Shown here piece by piece: positions 8,381-17,978 of a stretch of 64,000 bases of DNA. Under the pieces are notes generated by a model. The model was not told the origin of the DNA. It saw only the letters and a list, made by a program, of their open reading frames with translations, and did not search any database. The DNA comes from Candidatus Sphingomonas phytovorans (GTDB lineage: Bacteria > Pseudomonadota > Alphaproteobacteria > Sphingomonadales > Sphingomonadaceae), in the NCBI GenBank assembly GCA_029202385.1, contig CP119314.1, positions 1,862,501 through 1,926,500 on the forward strand, given 5' to 3'. The stretch's first letter is position 1; each line of letters starts with the position of its first letter. The translations under genes were made by a program, and so were the position numbers.

Positions 8381-9670
8381 TTATTCGGCCGCGAGCGCGG
8401 TCTGCGCCGACGAACTGCCGCCATGCTTCGCCAGCACCGCCTCGGTGATCGAGTTGGGCAGCGGCGTGGGGCGTTCCGCCCGCGAGATGATCGGCAGGAT
8501 GATCAGGAAATGCGCGAAATAATAAGCCGCACAAATCTGGCTGAGGATGACGTAGAGCGGCGTCGCGGGCGATCCACCGCACCAGCCGAGGATCAGGACG
8601 TCGACCACCAGGATCCAGAAGAAGGTGCGATAGGTCGGCCGGTAAGTGGCCGAGCGCACCGGCGAACTGTCCAGCCAGGGCAGGAAGAACAGCAGCAGGA
8701 TCGAACCGAACATCGCCAGCACGCCCCACAGCTTCGCCGGGAGGATGAAGTCCGAGGTGAAGGCACGCAGGATCGCGTAGAACGGCCAGAAATACCATTC
8801 GGGTACGATGTGCGCGGGCGTCGAGAGCGAGTTCGCCGGGATGTAGTTGTCCGGATGGCCGAGATAGTTCGGCGCGAAGAACAGCAGCACCGCGAACAGC
8901 AGCAGGAACACGCCGAGACCGACGCCGTCCTTGGCGGTGTAATAGGGGTGGAACGGAACCGTATCCTGCTCGCCCTTCACTTCAACGCCGGTCGGGTTGT
9001 TCGAACCCGGAATATGCAGCGCCCAGATGTGCAGGACGATGACCGCGGCGATCACGAACGGCAGAAGGTAATGCAGCGAGAAGAAGCGGTTCAGCGCTGC
9101 CTGGTCCGGAGCGTAGCCGCCGAGCAGCCAGATGCGGATATATTCGCCGACCACGGGTATCGCCGAGAAGAAGCCGGTGATCACCTGCGCGCCCCAGAAG
9201 CTCATCTGACCCCAGGGAAGCACATAGCCCATGAAGGCGGTTGCCATCATCAGCAGGAAGATGACGACGCCGAGCAGCCAGACCATCTCTCGCGGCGCCT
9301 TGTAGGAACCGTAGAAGAGGCCGCGGAAGATATGGATATAGACGACGATGAAGAACATCGAGGCGCCGTTCGCGTGCGCGTAGCGCAGGAACCAGCCGCC
9401 GTTCACGTCGCGCATGATATGCTCGACCGAGTTGAACGCACCGTCCGCCGTCGCGCCATAATGCATGGCGAGGACGATGCCGGTGATGATCTGGATGCCG
9501 AGCGCGGCACCGGCGAGAACGCCGAAATTCCAGAAATAATTGAGGTTGCGCGGCACCGGATAACCGGCACCCACGGCGTTATAGACGAGGCGCGGAACCG
9601 GCAGCCGTTCGTCGACCCACTTCATCAGCGGGTTGGTGGGTGCGTAATGCTTGGCCCAGGGAAAGCTCAT
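8381..9670 (-). CDS. petB: Cytochrome b of the bc1 complex
   Basis: A 429-residue polytopic protein carrying the two b haems and both quinone sites of ubiquinol:cytochrome c reductase. It shows the full-length (not split) cytochrome b layout. Haem-ligand helices include [18 protein letters not shown] and [27 protein letters not shown]. The Qo-site segment [19 protein letters not shown] and the PEWY motif ([19 protein letters not shown]) are present. The C-terminal half has the expected further helices. It sits 10 bases downstream of petA. Confidence 0.97.
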   Translation of the reverse strand: MSFPWAKHYAPTNPLMKWVDERLPVPRLVYNAVGAGYPVPRNLNYFWNFGVLAGAALGIQIITGIVLAMHYGATADGAFNSVEHIMRDVNGGWFLRYAHANGASMFFIVVYIHIFRGLFYGSYKAPREMVWLLGVVIFLLMMATAFMGYVLPWGQMSFWGAQVITGFFSAIPVVGEYIRIWLLGGYAPDQAALNRFFSLHYLLPFVIAAVIVLHIWALHIPGSNNPTGVEVKGEQDTVPFHPYYTAKDGVGLGVFLLLFAVLLFFAPNYLGHPDNYIPANSLSTPAHIVPEWYFWPFYAILRAFTSDFILPAKLWGVLAMFGSILLLFFLPWLDSSPVRSATYRPTYRTFFWILVVDVLILGWCGGSPATPLYVILSQICAAYYFAHFLIILPIISRAERPTPLPNSITEAVLAKHGGSSSAQTALAAE

Positions 9671-9680
9671 GGGTGCGTCC

Positions 9681-10265
9681 TCAACCGACCGTTACGGTGG
9701 TGGCAGAATTGAATTTATAGTCGGGCACCGCCAGATTCTTCGGCGCCGGGCCTTTGCGGATGCGCGCCGCGGTGTCGTAGGCCGACCCGTGGCAGGGACA
9801 GAAATAACCGCCGAAAGGCCCGCGATTCTCGCCCTCGCCCGCGCCCAGCGGCACGCAGCCGAGATGGGTGCACACGCCCAGCGTGATCAGCCAGTTCTTG
9901 TGGCCTGCCTTGGTGCGCTGCTCAAGCGTCTGCGGGTCGCGCAGCGAACTGACCGGCACGGCGTCCGCCTCGGCGATTTCCTTCGGCGTCAGGTTGCGCA
10001 CGAACAAGGGCTGCTTGCGGAACGAGGTCTTGATCGCCTGTCCAGGCTGGATCTTCGACAGGTCGATCTCGGTGGTCGACTGTGCGAGCACGTCGGCCGA
10101 CGGATTCATCTGGTTGAGCAGGGGCAGCACGGTGACAGCACCGCCGACGCCGATCCAGGCCACGGCCGCGATATTGATGAAATCGCGGCGGCGGGGATCT
10201 TCCACCTCCTCATGGAACGGTGCCGGGTCTTCCCCAGGCGGTACGGCGGTATCAACAATTGCCAT
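9681..10265 (-). CDS. petA: Rieske iron-sulfur subunit of the bc1 complex
   Basis: A 194-residue [2Fe-2S] protein. A twin-arginine sequence, [10 protein letters not shown], starts at residue 25 and leads into a single transmembrane helix, as expected for a Tat-exported Rieske subunit. The cluster ligands are Cys132/His134 in CTHLGC and Cys156/His159 in CPCHGS. The bridging cysteines 137 and 158 are present. It is the promoter-proximal gene of petABC-apt. The 184-base gap to the divergent trmL presumably holds both promoters. Confidence 0.96.
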   Translation of the reverse strand: MAIVDTAVPPGEDPAPFHEEVEDPRRRDFINIAAVAWIGVGGAVTVLPLLNQMNPSADVLAQSTTEIDLSKIQPGQAIKTSFRKQPLFVRNLTPKEIAEADAVPVSSLRDPQTLEQRTKAGHKNWLITLGVCTHLGCVPLGAGEGENRGPFGGYFCPCHGSAYDTAARIRKGPAPKNLAVPDYKFNSATTVTVG

Positions 10266-10449
10266 TCACTTGCCCTTGCACTTCAGGTCGCGGCGACGTT
10301 CGGAGAAGCGCGATGCGATTTGTCCGCGCACGCCCACCGATCCTCCGTCCCCACGGAGGCTGGCGGCCTGATAGACGCGGGGGGCACGCTTTGCCAACTG
10401 CATTTTAGCCCTGTTGTTACGGCTACGCCCAAAGGCCTATGCCCGCACC

Positions 10450-10899
10450 ATGCGCATCGCACTTTACCAGCCCGATATCGCCGGCAATGTCGGCACGATC
10501 CTGCGGCTCGCAGCCTGTCTTGGCGTGGGCGTCGACCTGATCGAGCCGATGGGATTCGCCTGGTCCGATCGCGCGCTCGCGCGGGCCGGAATGGACTATG
10601 TCGGGGCCGTCGACGTGGTCCGCCATGTCGACTGGGCGGCGTTCGAAGCGCAGGTCCCCGGCCGGATCGTGCTGCTGACGACGCGGGGCGGCGTGCGCAT
10701 CGACGAAGCCGCCTTCCTTGCGGACGATGTGCTGCTGCTCGGGAGCGAGAGCGCGGGCGTGCCGGCGGACGTCCATGCCCGCGCCGATCTGGCGGTGCGC
10801 ATCCCGCTCGTTTCAGGCAGGCGATCGCTGAATGTCGCCGTCGCCGCGGGAATCGCGTTGGGGGAAGCCCTTCGCCAGACCGGAGGCTGGCCCGCCTGA
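10450..10899 (+). CDS. trmL: tRNA (cytidine/uridine-34 2'-O-)-methyltransferase TrmL
   Basis: A 149-residue minimal SPOUT methyltransferase acting on the wobble base of tRNA-Leu isoacceptors. The N-terminus MRIALYQPDIAGNVGTILRLAACLG is the family start. The knot region contains VLLLGSESAGVP and IPLVSGRRSLNVAVAAGIALGEALRQ, which bind S-adenosylmethionine. The start at 10450 matches the family and drops a 12-residue upstream extension. It is followed by hemF after 76 bases. Confidence 0.93.
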   Translation: MRIALYQPDIAGNVGTILRLAACLGVGVDLIEPMGFAWSDRALARAGMDYVGAVDVVRHVDWAAFEAQVPGRIVLLTTRGGVRIDEAAFLADDVLLLGSESAGVPADVHARADLAVRIPLVSGRRSLNVAVAAGIALGEALRQTGGWPA

Positions 10900-10975
10900 T
10901 TCAACCCGGCACCGGCTTCGCCTGGGACAATCCGTCTTCTCGACTTCCACGGAATCCATCGGCAAAGGCTGGCGC

Positions 10976-11815
10976 ATGGAACTCGACTCCGAACAATCCA
11001 CCGCGCGCGCCTGGTTCGAAAGCCTGCGCGACCAGATTTGCGCCGAATTCGAATCGATCGAGCGCGAGGCCGGGTCGGATGCGCGATTCGACTATATCGC
11101 CTGGGACCGGACCGATCCCTCGGGCGAGCCCGGCGGCGGCGGCGTGCGCGGGGTGATGAAAGGCCGGATATTCGAGAAGGTCGGGGTCAACGTCTCGACC
11201 GTCGGCGGCAGCTTCGAGGGCGACTTCGCCAAGTCGATCCACGGCGCCGGCGAGGATCCGCGATTCTTCGCCACCGGCATCAGCCTGGTCGCCCATATGG
11301 CGAACCCGCATGTGCCGGCCGTGCATATGAACACGCGATTCCTCGTCACGACCAAGCGGTGGTTCGGTGGCGGCGCCGATCTCAACCCTCCCCTGCCCCG
11401 CGCCGAGGACACGGAGGATTTCCACGCAACGCTGAAGGCAGCGTGCGATGCGCACGACCCGGCGCATTATCCGCGCTTCAAGCAATGGGCGGACGATTAT
11501 TTCTACATCCCGCACCGCCAGGTCCATCGCGGTGTCGGCGGCATCTTCTACGATCATCTGGAAGGCGACTTCACGGCGAACTTCGCCTTCACCCAAGATG
11601 TCGGACGCGCTTTTCTCGACACCTATCCGCGAATCGTCCGGCGACGGATGGGCGACAGCTTCACTGACGCCGACCTCAAGACCCAGCGCGCATGGCGCGG
11701 TCGCTACGCCGAATTCAACCTTGTCCATGATCGCGGCACGCTGTTCGGGCTCAAGACCGGGGGCAATATCGACGCGATCCTAATGAGCCTGCCGCCGGTC
11801 GCCACATGGGACTGA
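10976..11815 (+). CDS. hemF: Oxygen-dependent coproporphyrinogen III oxidase
   Basis: A 279-residue haem-biosynthesis enzyme that decarboxylates coproporphyrinogen III to protoporphyrinogen IX using O2. The diagnostic block FFATGISLVAHMANPHVPAVHMNTR is present, along with WFGGGADLNPPLP, FKQWADDYFYIPHR and GGIFYDHLEGD. The C-terminus GRYAEFNLVHDRGTLFGLKTGGNIDAILMSLPP is standard. The start at 10976 was chosen as the first Met of the conserved protein. It overlaps the following acetyltransferase by 10 bases. Confidence 0.96.
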   Translation: MELDSEQSTARAWFESLRDQICAEFESIEREAGSDARFDYIAWDRTDPSGEPGGGGVRGVMKGRIFEKVGVNVSTVGGSFEGDFAKSIHGAGEDPRFFATGISLVAHMANPHVPAVHMNTRFLVTTKRWFGGGADLNPPLPRAEDTEDFHATLKAACDAHDPAHYPRFKQWADDYFYIPHRQVHRGVGGIFYDHLEGDFTANFAFTQDVGRAFLDTYPRIVRRRMGDSFTDADLKTQRAWRGRYAEFNLVHDRGTLFGLKTGGNIDAILMSLPPVATWD

Positions 11816-12402
11816 GTCCCGTTTCTCCGAACGACGTGGCGACGATCGTCACGACGCTCGAGATGCGGCGACGCCCGCCGCTGCGGCCGATGCCGGCCTC
11901 GCGCCTGCGGCTCGTCGCGTGGCAAAAGCCGTCTACCGACAAATATCGCGCGCTGTTCCGGCGAATCGGAGCGCCGTGGCTGTGGTTCTCGCGGCTGGTG
12001 ATGGACGAGGCGACGCTCACCCGAATCATCCATGATCCGGACATAGCGATCTTCGCGGCGGTCGATCCGGCAGGTGTCGAGGTTGGCATGCTCGAACTTG
12101 ATTTCCGTGCCCGGCACCAGTGCGAGATTTCCTATTTCGGGCTGATTCCCGAACTGGCCGGGCAAGGCCATGGCCGCTGGCTGATGGCGGAGGCGCTGAC
12201 GCGCGGCTGGACGAAAGGCGTCGAACGAGTCTGGGTCCATACCTGCACGCTCGATCACCCGTCCGCGCTCGGCTTCTATCGCGCCTCGGGCTTCACCGCG
12301 ATCTCAAGGACGATCGAGACATTCCCCGATCCGCGCGCGACCGGCTTCCTGCCGCCCGACGCCGCGCCTCAGATACCCCGGCTCGACACCAGCCGCCGGT
12401 AA
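11806..12402 (+). CDS. GNAT-family N-acetyltransferase
   Basis: A 198-residue GNAT protein. The acetyl-CoA loop is ELAGQGHGRWLMAEALTRG (Q/RxxGxG/A pattern), preceded by the strand QCEISYFGLIP and followed by VWVHTCTLDHPSALGFYRASGF, the usual motif B and C-terminal strands. The substrate is unknown. The start lies inside the last 10 bases of hemF, suggesting coupling. Its 3' end overlaps the convergent membrane-protein gene by 34 bases. Confidence 0.85.
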   Translation: MGLSPVSPNDVATIVTTLEMRRRPPLRPMPASRLRLVAWQKPSTDKYRALFRRIGAPWLWFSRLVMDEATLTRIIHDPDIAIFAAVDPAGVEVGMLELDFRARHQCEISYFGLIPELAGQGHGRWLMAEALTRGWTKGVERVWVHTCTLDHPSALGFYRASGFTAISRTIETFPDPRATGFLPPDAAPQIPRLDTSRR

Positions 12403-13115
12403 AGCGCGACCTGGATCAGGATGCCGCCGAGCAACGCGACGGCAACGCCCATTGCGGCAGCGGTATCGAGCAGGCCGGCGACCACCGGATTGGCCATGGG
12501 GGCGCCCCCCAGCATCTTGCCCATGGCAATGAACGGCCGGGAGAGCAGGTCGCCGGCGAGCAGCACGATGCACCCCATGCCGGCGAGGACCATGCCATGG
12601 CCGCGGGTCAGCGCGAGGCTGCGCGAGATCGAGGCGAGCGCACCCTGGGGCTGTTCCGCCACGCCCGCGGGCAAGGCAACCAAGAGGCGCCCCTGCGCAT
12701 AGAAGCCGGGCAGGAGGAGGAAGATCAGGCCGAATTGAACGGGCAGCGCGACCAGGATCGTGAGCAGCAGGAAGCGTGGGGAGAGCCACAGCGCCCGCGC
12801 CAGGGCACGCCGCGCCTCGGGCCGATCCCGATCGAGATAGAGCGTGAAGACCGCGAGGCTGCCGAACAGCGTGACCAGCCAGAGCAGGATGACGATCAGG
12901 CTGTATTGGGAAGACCAGGATTCAGCCGCGTCGACCCAGGCCCTGACCTTGGCTGCCTCGCCGAAGTCGGGCAGATTCGGCGGCAGGGGCACGAACAGCT
13001 TCAAGGCAAGTTGCGGGACGAACAGAAAGAATCCCGCCACGCCGATCAGCAGTTCGCGATCGCGCTTCCACAGCCTCCAGGCGTCGTTGAAGACGCCGAT
13101 CACATTGAGGGTCAT
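12369..13115 (-). CDS. Multi-pass membrane protein (downstream member of a pair)
   Basis: A 248-residue integral membrane protein with about six hydrophobic segments (for example LLIGVAGFFLFVPQLALKLF, YSLIVILLWLVTLFGSLAVFTL, FLLLTILVALPVQFGLIFLLLPGF). It has a conserved-looking loop with SISRSLALTRGHGMVLAG. This resembles glycerophosphoryl-diester-phosphodiesterase-type membrane domains or YciC-like proteins, but no catalytic residues are seen. Its start overlaps the stop of the next upstream gene by 4 bases (ATGA), so the two probably form one unit. Confidence 0.75.
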   Translation of the reverse strand: MTLNVIGVFNDAWRLWKRDRELLIGVAGFFLFVPQLALKLFVPLPPNLPDFGEAAKVRAWVDAAESWSSQYSLIVILLWLVTLFGSLAVFTLYLDRDRPEARRALARALWLSPRFLLLTILVALPVQFGLIFLLLPGFYAQGRLLVALPAGVAEQPQGALASISRSLALTRGHGMVLAGMGCIVLLAGDLLSRPFIAMGKMLGGAPMANPVVAGLLDTAAAMGVAVALLGGILIQVALYRRLVSSRGI

Positions 13116-13936
13116 AGCGAGTCGACGATCGACTCGCGCGCATCGCGAACAGCCAGATAGAGCCTTCCGGTAAACGCCGAAGCCAGCACGCTGAACGCAG
13201 TGACGACCATGCTGACCATGATCGCGGCGAGCACGCTGCCGACCGTTACCGGCCCGTCGCCACCGGCGACCAGTCCGAAGATCGATCCGAAGACGAGCTT
13301 CGCGGCCAGGAACGAGACTCCGCCGACGATCATATAGAGGATGACCACGCCGATGATCCTCCACAGGATCGGCCGGGTCAGCTTGAACGAGCGCGCGAGT
13401 GCCCCGAACCAGAGCCCCTCCATCAGCACGACCGGCGTGATGAGGGCCAACCGGGCACCAAGCCACAACAGGACGACCAGGAAGATGAGGGAATAGAGCA
13501 GCACGAAACCACCGATGCCGGACGGGAGCTCTGCCGCTCTACTGTTCACCGCCGTCTGGAAATCGAAGCCGGAGGCGGCAAGCGCGACCGGGATTGGCAG
13601 CATCAGGACCATAACCCCGACGAGCAGCACGACCAGGAGGCCAATGACCGGCACGAGCCGCTTGCCAGCCACGGCCGTCGCCGCGCTCCTGCCCCCCGCC
13701 GGATCGAGCACCAGGGCGGTAATCGCGAGCTGCCCCCAGAGCGATACGATCGAAAGCCCGAGGGACAGGATCTGGATCGCCATCGCGGTGGTGCCGAAAA
13801 CAGCCGTCAGCGGCTCGAGGCTTGCCGAAAGCGCGGCGGGAATGAAGATCGCGAAGAAGGCGATCGGCGTGATCGCGGAAAGATTGTCACTCAAGAATTC
13901 GGTCGTGCGATCCCAGACCGTTCCCATGCTCACCAT
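13112..13936 (-). CDS. Multi-pass membrane protein (upstream member of a pair)
   Basis: A 274-residue membrane protein with six or more hydrophobic helices and a SFKLTRPILWRIIGVVILY segment similar in position to the SLALTRGHG loop of the gene downstream. This suggests the two are distant paralogues. Function is unknown. The start at 13936 follows GGAGGACGGAAAG; an internal Met at 13927 is also possible. It is divergent from lipB. Confidence 0.72.
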   Translation of the reverse strand: MVSMGTVWDRTTEFLSDNLSAITPIAFFAIFIPAALSASLEPLTAVFGTTAMAIQILSLGLSIVSLWGQLAITALVLDPAGGRSAATAVAGKRLVPVIGLLVVLLVGVMVLMLPIPVALAASGFDFQTAVNSRAAELPSGIGGFVLLYSLIFLVVLLWLGARLALITPVVLMEGLWFGALARSFKLTRPILWRIIGVVILYMIVGGVSFLAAKLVFGSIFGLVAGGDGPVTVGSVLAAIMVSMVVTAFSVLASAFTGRLYLAVRDARESIVDSL

Positions 13937-14041
13937 GTTCTTTCCGTCCTCCGTCACGCATCGGCGCGCGGGCCCTGTTAGCGCAGCTTCCTACGTCACG
14001 CCATGCTTGCGCATGGGGCCGGACTAGCGCATCGATCCGGC

Positions 14042-14710
14042 GTGACTGCTCTTCCCGACGACATCGAATGGCGCGTCGAGCCTGCGCCAATGCCCTATGA
14101 CGAAGCGATCGCCATCATGGAGGCGCGTGCGTCGGCGGTAGGCGCAGGGGAAGCCAATGAGCTGATCTGGCTGCTTGAACACCCGCCCGTCTATACCGGC
14201 GGCACCAGCGCCGACCCGGCCGAACTCCTGGATCCGCGCTTTCCCGTCGTCCAGACGGGGCGCGGCGGGCGCTATACCTATCACGGCCCCGGCCAGCGGA
14301 TCGGCTATCTCGTCCTCGATCTCAACAAGCGCGGGCGCGACGTGCGGCATTTCGTGCACAGCCTGGAGGGCTGGCTGATCGCCGCGCTGGCGGAAATCGG
14401 CATCGAGGCGTTTCGCGCGCCAGGCCGCGTTGGAATCTGGACGAACGTGCCCGCTTCCTCTGGCGGCATCGCCGAAGCCAAGATCGGGGCGATCGGGGTT
14501 CGCGTACGACGCTGGGTCACGCTGCACGGCTTCTCGGTGAACCTGTCGCCCGATCTTTCGCACTTCGCCGGAATCGTCCCCTGCGGCCTGCCCGACTACC
14601 CGGTCACCAGCGCCACCGCGCTTGGAAAGCCTGCAGGTCTTGCAACCTTTGACGCCGCGCTGGCGTTTGCCCTTCCCGCCTTTCTCGAAACTCTTTCTTC
14701 TGCCCGATAA
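14042..14710 (+). CDS. lipB: Octanoyl-[ACP]:protein N-octanoyltransferase
   Basis: A 222-residue enzyme moving octanoyl groups from acyl carrier protein to the lipoyl domains of 2-oxoacid dehydrogenases. Family motifs present are [59 protein letters not shown] (with the catalytic Lys) and FAGIVPCGL (the catalytic Cys). The GTG at 14042 places the N-terminus where the family begins. An ATG at 14003 would add 13 residues. Neither has a strong ribosome site. Confidence 0.93.
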   Translation: MTALPDDIEWRVEPAPMPYDEAIAIMEARASAVGAGEANELIWLLEHPPVYTGGTSADPAELLDPRFPVVQTGRGGRYTYHGPGQRIGYLVLDLNKRGRDVRHFVHSLEGWLIAALAEIGIEAFRAPGRVGIWTNVPASSGGIAEAKIGAIGVRVRRWVTLHGFSVNLSPDLSHFAGIVPCGLPDYPVTSATALGKPAGLATFDAALAFALPAFLETLSSAR

Positions 14711-14811
14711 AACGAGGCTTGAGGGGCGCTCGATATCAGACTAATGTCCACCACGGTTTGGGTATTAAAGGTCTCGAGACCATCCAGATCCACTATCTAG
14801 GGAGCTTTCCA

Positions 14812-15066
14812 ATGCGTGCATTCATTTCCAAGGTCGTTACCGGTTCGATGATCGCCGGCGCGGCGCTGATGGTTTCGGCTTGCGGCCCGAAGACCGAGAC
14901 GACGACGACCAACGACACCGCCATCACCGAGATGGGCAACGACGCCACGATCTCCGACAACATGACCACCGTCGACAGCACCTCGATGGACGGCAACATG
15001 ATGGCGAACGACACCGCAGTCGTCACCAACGAGACCTCGACCACGACGACCACCAACTCGCACTGA
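14812..15066 (+). CDS. Small Thr/Asp/Asn-rich lipoprotein
   Basis: An 84-residue protein with a lipoprotein signal (MRAFISKVVTGSMIAGAALMVSAC, lipobox VSAC at Cys24). A short acidic, Thr/Asn/Met-rich low-complexity mature part follows (TETTTTNDTAITEMGNDAT and similar). No enzyme domain is visible. AGGGAGC precedes the ATG by 6 bases. A clear intrinsic terminator follows, so this is probably a single-gene transcript. Function unknown. Confidence 0.75.
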   Translation: MRAFISKVVTGSMIAGAALMVSACGPKTETTTTNDTAITEMGNDATISDNMTTVDSTSMDGNMMANDTAVVTNETSTTTTTNSH

Positions 15067-15091
15067 TCGCCCGCCAGGGTTTGATTGGTTG

Positions 15092-15124
15092 GGGGCCGTC
15101 CGGTACGCCGGGCGGCCCCTTTCG
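15092..15124 (+). terminator. Intrinsic terminator after the small lipoprotein gene
   Basis: GGGGCCGTCCGG and CCGGGCGGCCCC form a long GC-rich stem around a 4-base loop, followed by TTTC. It lies 26 bases after the stop codon at 15066, in the right orientation to end that transcript. Confidence 0.75.
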
Positions 15125-15242
15125 ATTCTGAGGCCGGCGCGATGCCGGGACCCGAAAATCGATGTGCAGGAAAGGGCTTGGGTTAGGAATCGAAAAGCCT
15201 TAACCACACCCGACAGGTCTTCGAGAGGATGAAGAGGCGATC

Positions 15243-15926
15243 ATGAAGCTGTTGCGTATTCTTTGTGCGTCCGCCGTCGCGATGGGCGCTTTCTCCGCCG
15301 TCCCCGCTTCGGCCCAGTTCTTCCTGGCCGAGCCGGACATGAAGGCAGAGGCAGTGCGCGGCCACGAAACCGGCCTGGGTCAGGCACTGCCGGGCGCGAC
15401 CGAGGCGGAACAGCGCGCGGCGCTGGTATGGAACATGCGTGCGGCGCTCAACGTCGCGGCGCTGCAATGCCAGTTCGAACCGAGCCTCCTGACGCAGGCC
15501 AATTACAATGTGATCCTGCTCAATCATGATGACGAGCTCAAAAGGTCCTACGATACGCTGACCAAATATTTCGTGCGTACGGCCAAGACGCCCAAGGCGG
15601 GCCAGCTGGCGCTCGACCAATTCGGTACGCGGACCTATTCTGGCTTCACCACCGTCGCCGCCCAGTATGGCTTTTGCCAGACGGCAGCGTCGATCGCACG
15701 GGAAGCGATCTTCCTGCCGCGCGGCTCCTTCTACCAGATCGCCGAGAACCGCACGCGCGAATTGCGCAAGAGCCTGATCCCAAGCGGCGAGCAGCGCTAT
15801 CCGCGTGGCATGCTATATGCGCGCCAGGCCGGCACCCTGCCCCGGTTCGACGATCTGTGCTGGGACAAGAAGGGCAATTGGGTCGCGAAGAAATGCGGCG
15901 CCTTCCAGCTCAGCTCCATCAATTAG
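15243..15926 (+). CDS. Exported protein of unknown function
   Basis: A 227-residue protein with a Sec signal peptide (MKLLRILCASAVAMGAFSAVPASAQF, predicted cleavage after ASA). The mature part has four cysteines (ALQCQFE, YGFCQT, DLCWDKK, KKCGAF) that could form two disulfides in the periplasm. It also has an Arg/Lys-rich central helix. No family is recognised. The frame is strongly supported by an AGGATGAAGAGG leader and by codon use like the neighbours. It is convergent with queE. Confidence 0.78.
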   Translation: MKLLRILCASAVAMGAFSAVPASAQFFLAEPDMKAEAVRGHETGLGQALPGATEAEQRAALVWNMRAALNVAALQCQFEPSLLTQANYNVILLNHDDELKRSYDTLTKYFVRTAKTPKAGQLALDQFGTRTYSGFTTVAAQYGFCQTAASIAREAIFLPRGSFYQIAENRTRELRKSLIPSGEQRYPRGMLYARQAGTLPRFDDLCWDKKGNWVAKKCGAFQLSSIN

Positions 15927-15950
15927 GACCCGGACGCTAGTCCGAGCGCC

Positions 15951-16583
15951 CTACCGCAACCCCAAGGCCTTGTGCGCCTGCAACGTCAGGCGCCAATGGG
16001 GACGCGCGAGGACAAAATCGATCGCGGCCGCCTGATTTTCCACCTGCCGGGCGTCATCCATCGGCTGGACGAGGAAATGGCGGAAATCCCAGCCTTCGAT
16101 CACCGCGACATCAGTACCGGCCTGCGGCCAGACCAGCTTGAGCTCGTCGCCTGATTGCTGCACGACCACACTGCCTGCCTTGGGGCTGACGCAGACCCAG
16201 TCGATGCCGGGATGCGCGGCGATCGTGCCGTTGCTCTCGATGGCAATGACGAAGCCCGCGGCATGGAGCGCCTCGACCAGCCCATCATCTACCTGGAGCA
16301 TTGGCTCGCCGCCAGTCAGCACGACAAAACGCTCGGCCCTGCCCTCGCCCCAATGACTCGACACCGCCGCCGCCAGCGCCGCGGCATCGGCGAACTTGCC
16401 CCCGCCGGCGCCATCGGTGCCGACAAAATCGGTATCGCAGAAGCGGCAGATCGCGGCATCGCGATCCTGCTCCCGTCCCGACCAGAGGTTGCAGCCGGCA
16501 AAACGCACGAACACCGCGCGCCGGCCGGCATTCACGCCCTCCCCCTGCAGGGTGAGGAACATCTCCTTGACCGCATAGCTCAT
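15951..16583 (-). CDS. queE: 7-carboxy-7-deazaguanine synthase
   Basis: A 210-residue radical SAM enzyme that forms 7-carboxy-7-deazaguanine in queuosine biosynthesis. The N-terminus MSYAVKEMFLTLQGEGVNAGRRAVFVRFAGC is the family signature. The cluster motif is the QueE-type CX14CX2C (CNLWSG ... AICRFCD) rather than CX3CX2C. VLTGGEPMLQ binds SAM, and SPKAGSVVV and WPQAGTD continue the barrel. It starts 10 bases after the queC stop, forming a queC-queE unit. Confidence 0.95.
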   Translation of the reverse strand: MSYAVKEMFLTLQGEGVNAGRRAVFVRFAGCNLWSGREQDRDAAICRFCDTDFVGTDGAGGGKFADAAALAAAVSSHWGEGRAERFVVLTGGEPMLQVDDGLVEALHAAGFVIAIESNGTIAAHPGIDWVCVSPKAGSVVVQQSGDELKLVWPQAGTDVAVIEGWDFRHFLVQPMDDARQVENQAAAIDFVLARPHWRLTLQAHKALGLR

Positions 16584-16593
16584 CGCCGGAATC

Positions 16594-17283
16594 TCAGAGC
16601 AGTTCGGCGTAGCGTGTCGGATCGGGAATACCCGCTTCCTCGAAGCCCTTGGCGCGCAGGCGGCAGCTGTCGCACAGCCCGCAATGCACGCCGCCCGGCG
16701 CCGGATCATAACAGGACCAGCTGATCCCCGCATCGAGCCCGAGACGTGCCGCCTCGCGTACGATATCGGCCTTGGTCATGTGCTGGAGTGGGGCATGGAT
16801 GCGGAAAGGATGGCCCTCCACCCCTGCCTTGGTCGCGACCTCGGCCAGTCTTTCGAATTCGGCGATGAATTCGGGACGGCAGTCGGGATAGCCCGAATAG
16901 TCGAGCGCATTGACGCCGATATAGAGGTCGCGCGCACCGGTCGCCTCGGCCCAGCCCAGCGCCAGGCTGAGGAAGATCGTGTTGCGCGCCGGGACATAGG
17001 TGACGGGAATGCCTTCCTCAACGCCGGTCTTGGGCACCGCGATGTCCGAGGTGAGCGCTGAACCACCGAATGCCGAGAGATCCAGCGGCAGGACGATGTG
17101 GCGCTCCGCATCGAGGAGCTTGGCGATACGCCGCGCAGCTGCAAGCTCGAGCCGGTGGCGTTGATTATAGTCCACCGAAAGGGCGAGCAGGCGGTGGCCA
17201 TCCTCGCGGGCACGCGCCGCCGCCACCATTGAATCCAGGCCGCCCGACACCAGGGCGACCGCCAGGGTCGTTGAATTTCTCAT
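16594..17283 (-). CDS. queC: 7-cyano-7-deazaguanine synthase
   Basis: A 229-residue ATP-dependent enzyme converting carboxy-deazaguanine to preQ0. The PP-loop SGGLDSMVA (from residue 13) binds ATP. The C-terminus has the four zinc-binding cysteines in [19 protein letters not shown]. The [20 protein letters not shown] motif identifies QueC. Upstream in-frame Mets belong to unrelated sequence, and the start at 17283 is the conserved one. It is followed by queE. Confidence 0.96.
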   Translation of the reverse strand: MRNSTTLAVALVSGGLDSMVAAARAREDGHRLLALSVDYNQRHRLELAAARRIAKLLDAERHIVLPLDLSAFGGSALTSDIAVPKTGVEEGIPVTYVPARNTIFLSLALGWAEATGARDLYIGVNALDYSGYPDCRPEFIAEFERLAEVATKAGVEGHPFRIHAPLQHMTKADIVREAARLGLDAGISWSCYDPAPGGVHCGLCDSCRLRAKGFEEAGIPDPTRYAELL

Positions 17284-17340
17284 GATGGGGCGAGAGTTAG
17301 GCCTTGAGGCGCCGATCCGCAATCCCGCTATGCCCCGAAC

Positions 17341-17367
17341 AAAAAACGGGCCGCCCTTGAGCGACCC
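17341..17367 (-). terminator. Intrinsic terminator on the minus strand
   Basis: Read on the minus strand, GGGTCGC and GCGGCCC form a 7-bp stem (one G-U) around TCAAGG, followed by G and six T. It lies about 87 bases beyond the stop of the exported-protein gene at 17454 and would end that transcript, or a short RNA made from the 17368-17453 interval. Confidence 0.7.
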
Positions 17368-17453
17368 AGGGATGCTCCTCGGAGCGACTAGGGAGAAAAC
17401 CGTGCCCACGAATGACACGGACCTTCTCGTAGCGCGACGCGGTAACCAACGCG

Positions 17454-17885
17454 TTAATGCCCGGGCCCCCGCGGCGTGCACGCACCCGTCCGGCGCGCTT
17501 CGTAATCGAGGTCGAAGGGGGCGCCGCCCGCAATGCCCTGAGTCTGCAGGTGCAGCAGGCGCGGAGTCTCGAGCGAGAGGGTGGTTCGGCCATGGCCCGA
17601 ACCCGGGCAGGTATAATGGACCGTGGCGCTCTCCGGCGTGTCGTCAATCACGAAGCGCGAGCATTGCACGCCGACATGGCCGACCTGCAACAGCACCGCC
17701 GGGTCCGACACGCACAGCGATCGCGCCGGGGCAGTAGAACCCGCTTCCCTGAGCTGCCATTGCCCCGTCTCGATGTGCGCCAGCACCGCAAGCTGCGGCG
17801 CACGCGCGGGTGCGGCCGTACCGAGGGCCGCCGCAAGGAGCAGTCCGGCCACCATGCGCCGGGCGATACGCTGAACATCGAACAT
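17454..17885 (-). CDS. DUF3617-like exported protein
   Basis: A 143-residue protein with a signal peptide (about residues 1-29, ending APARA). The short mature domain contains [52 protein letters not shown] and [12 protein letters not shown]. The pattern of three or four cysteines with the CPGSGHGRT turn resembles DUF3617-like proteins of sphingomonads, whose function is unknown. It is followed by a terminator and is the only gene between hslO and queC. Confidence 0.7.
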   Translation of the reverse strand: MFDVQRIARRMVAGLLLAAALGTAAPARAPQLAVLAHIETGQWQLREAGSTAPARSLCVSDPAVLLQVGHVGVQCSRFVIDDTPESATVHYTCPGSGHGRTTLSLETPRLLHLQTQGIAGGAPFDLDYEARRTGACTPRGPGH

Positions 17886-17978
17886 CTAGAACCTCGCTCG
17901 CCACAGGTGCCCCCTCAGGGCATCAAGCCAGCGACCCGCATCATGTCTGCCGCAGTTGCGAACGAGATTCAACAATGT

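Noticed and set aside
7223..9712. An 829-codon open frame antisense to petB and petC
   Set aside because: It is a GC-rich shadow frame; the opposite strand encodes clearly recognisable cytochrome subunits over the whole span.
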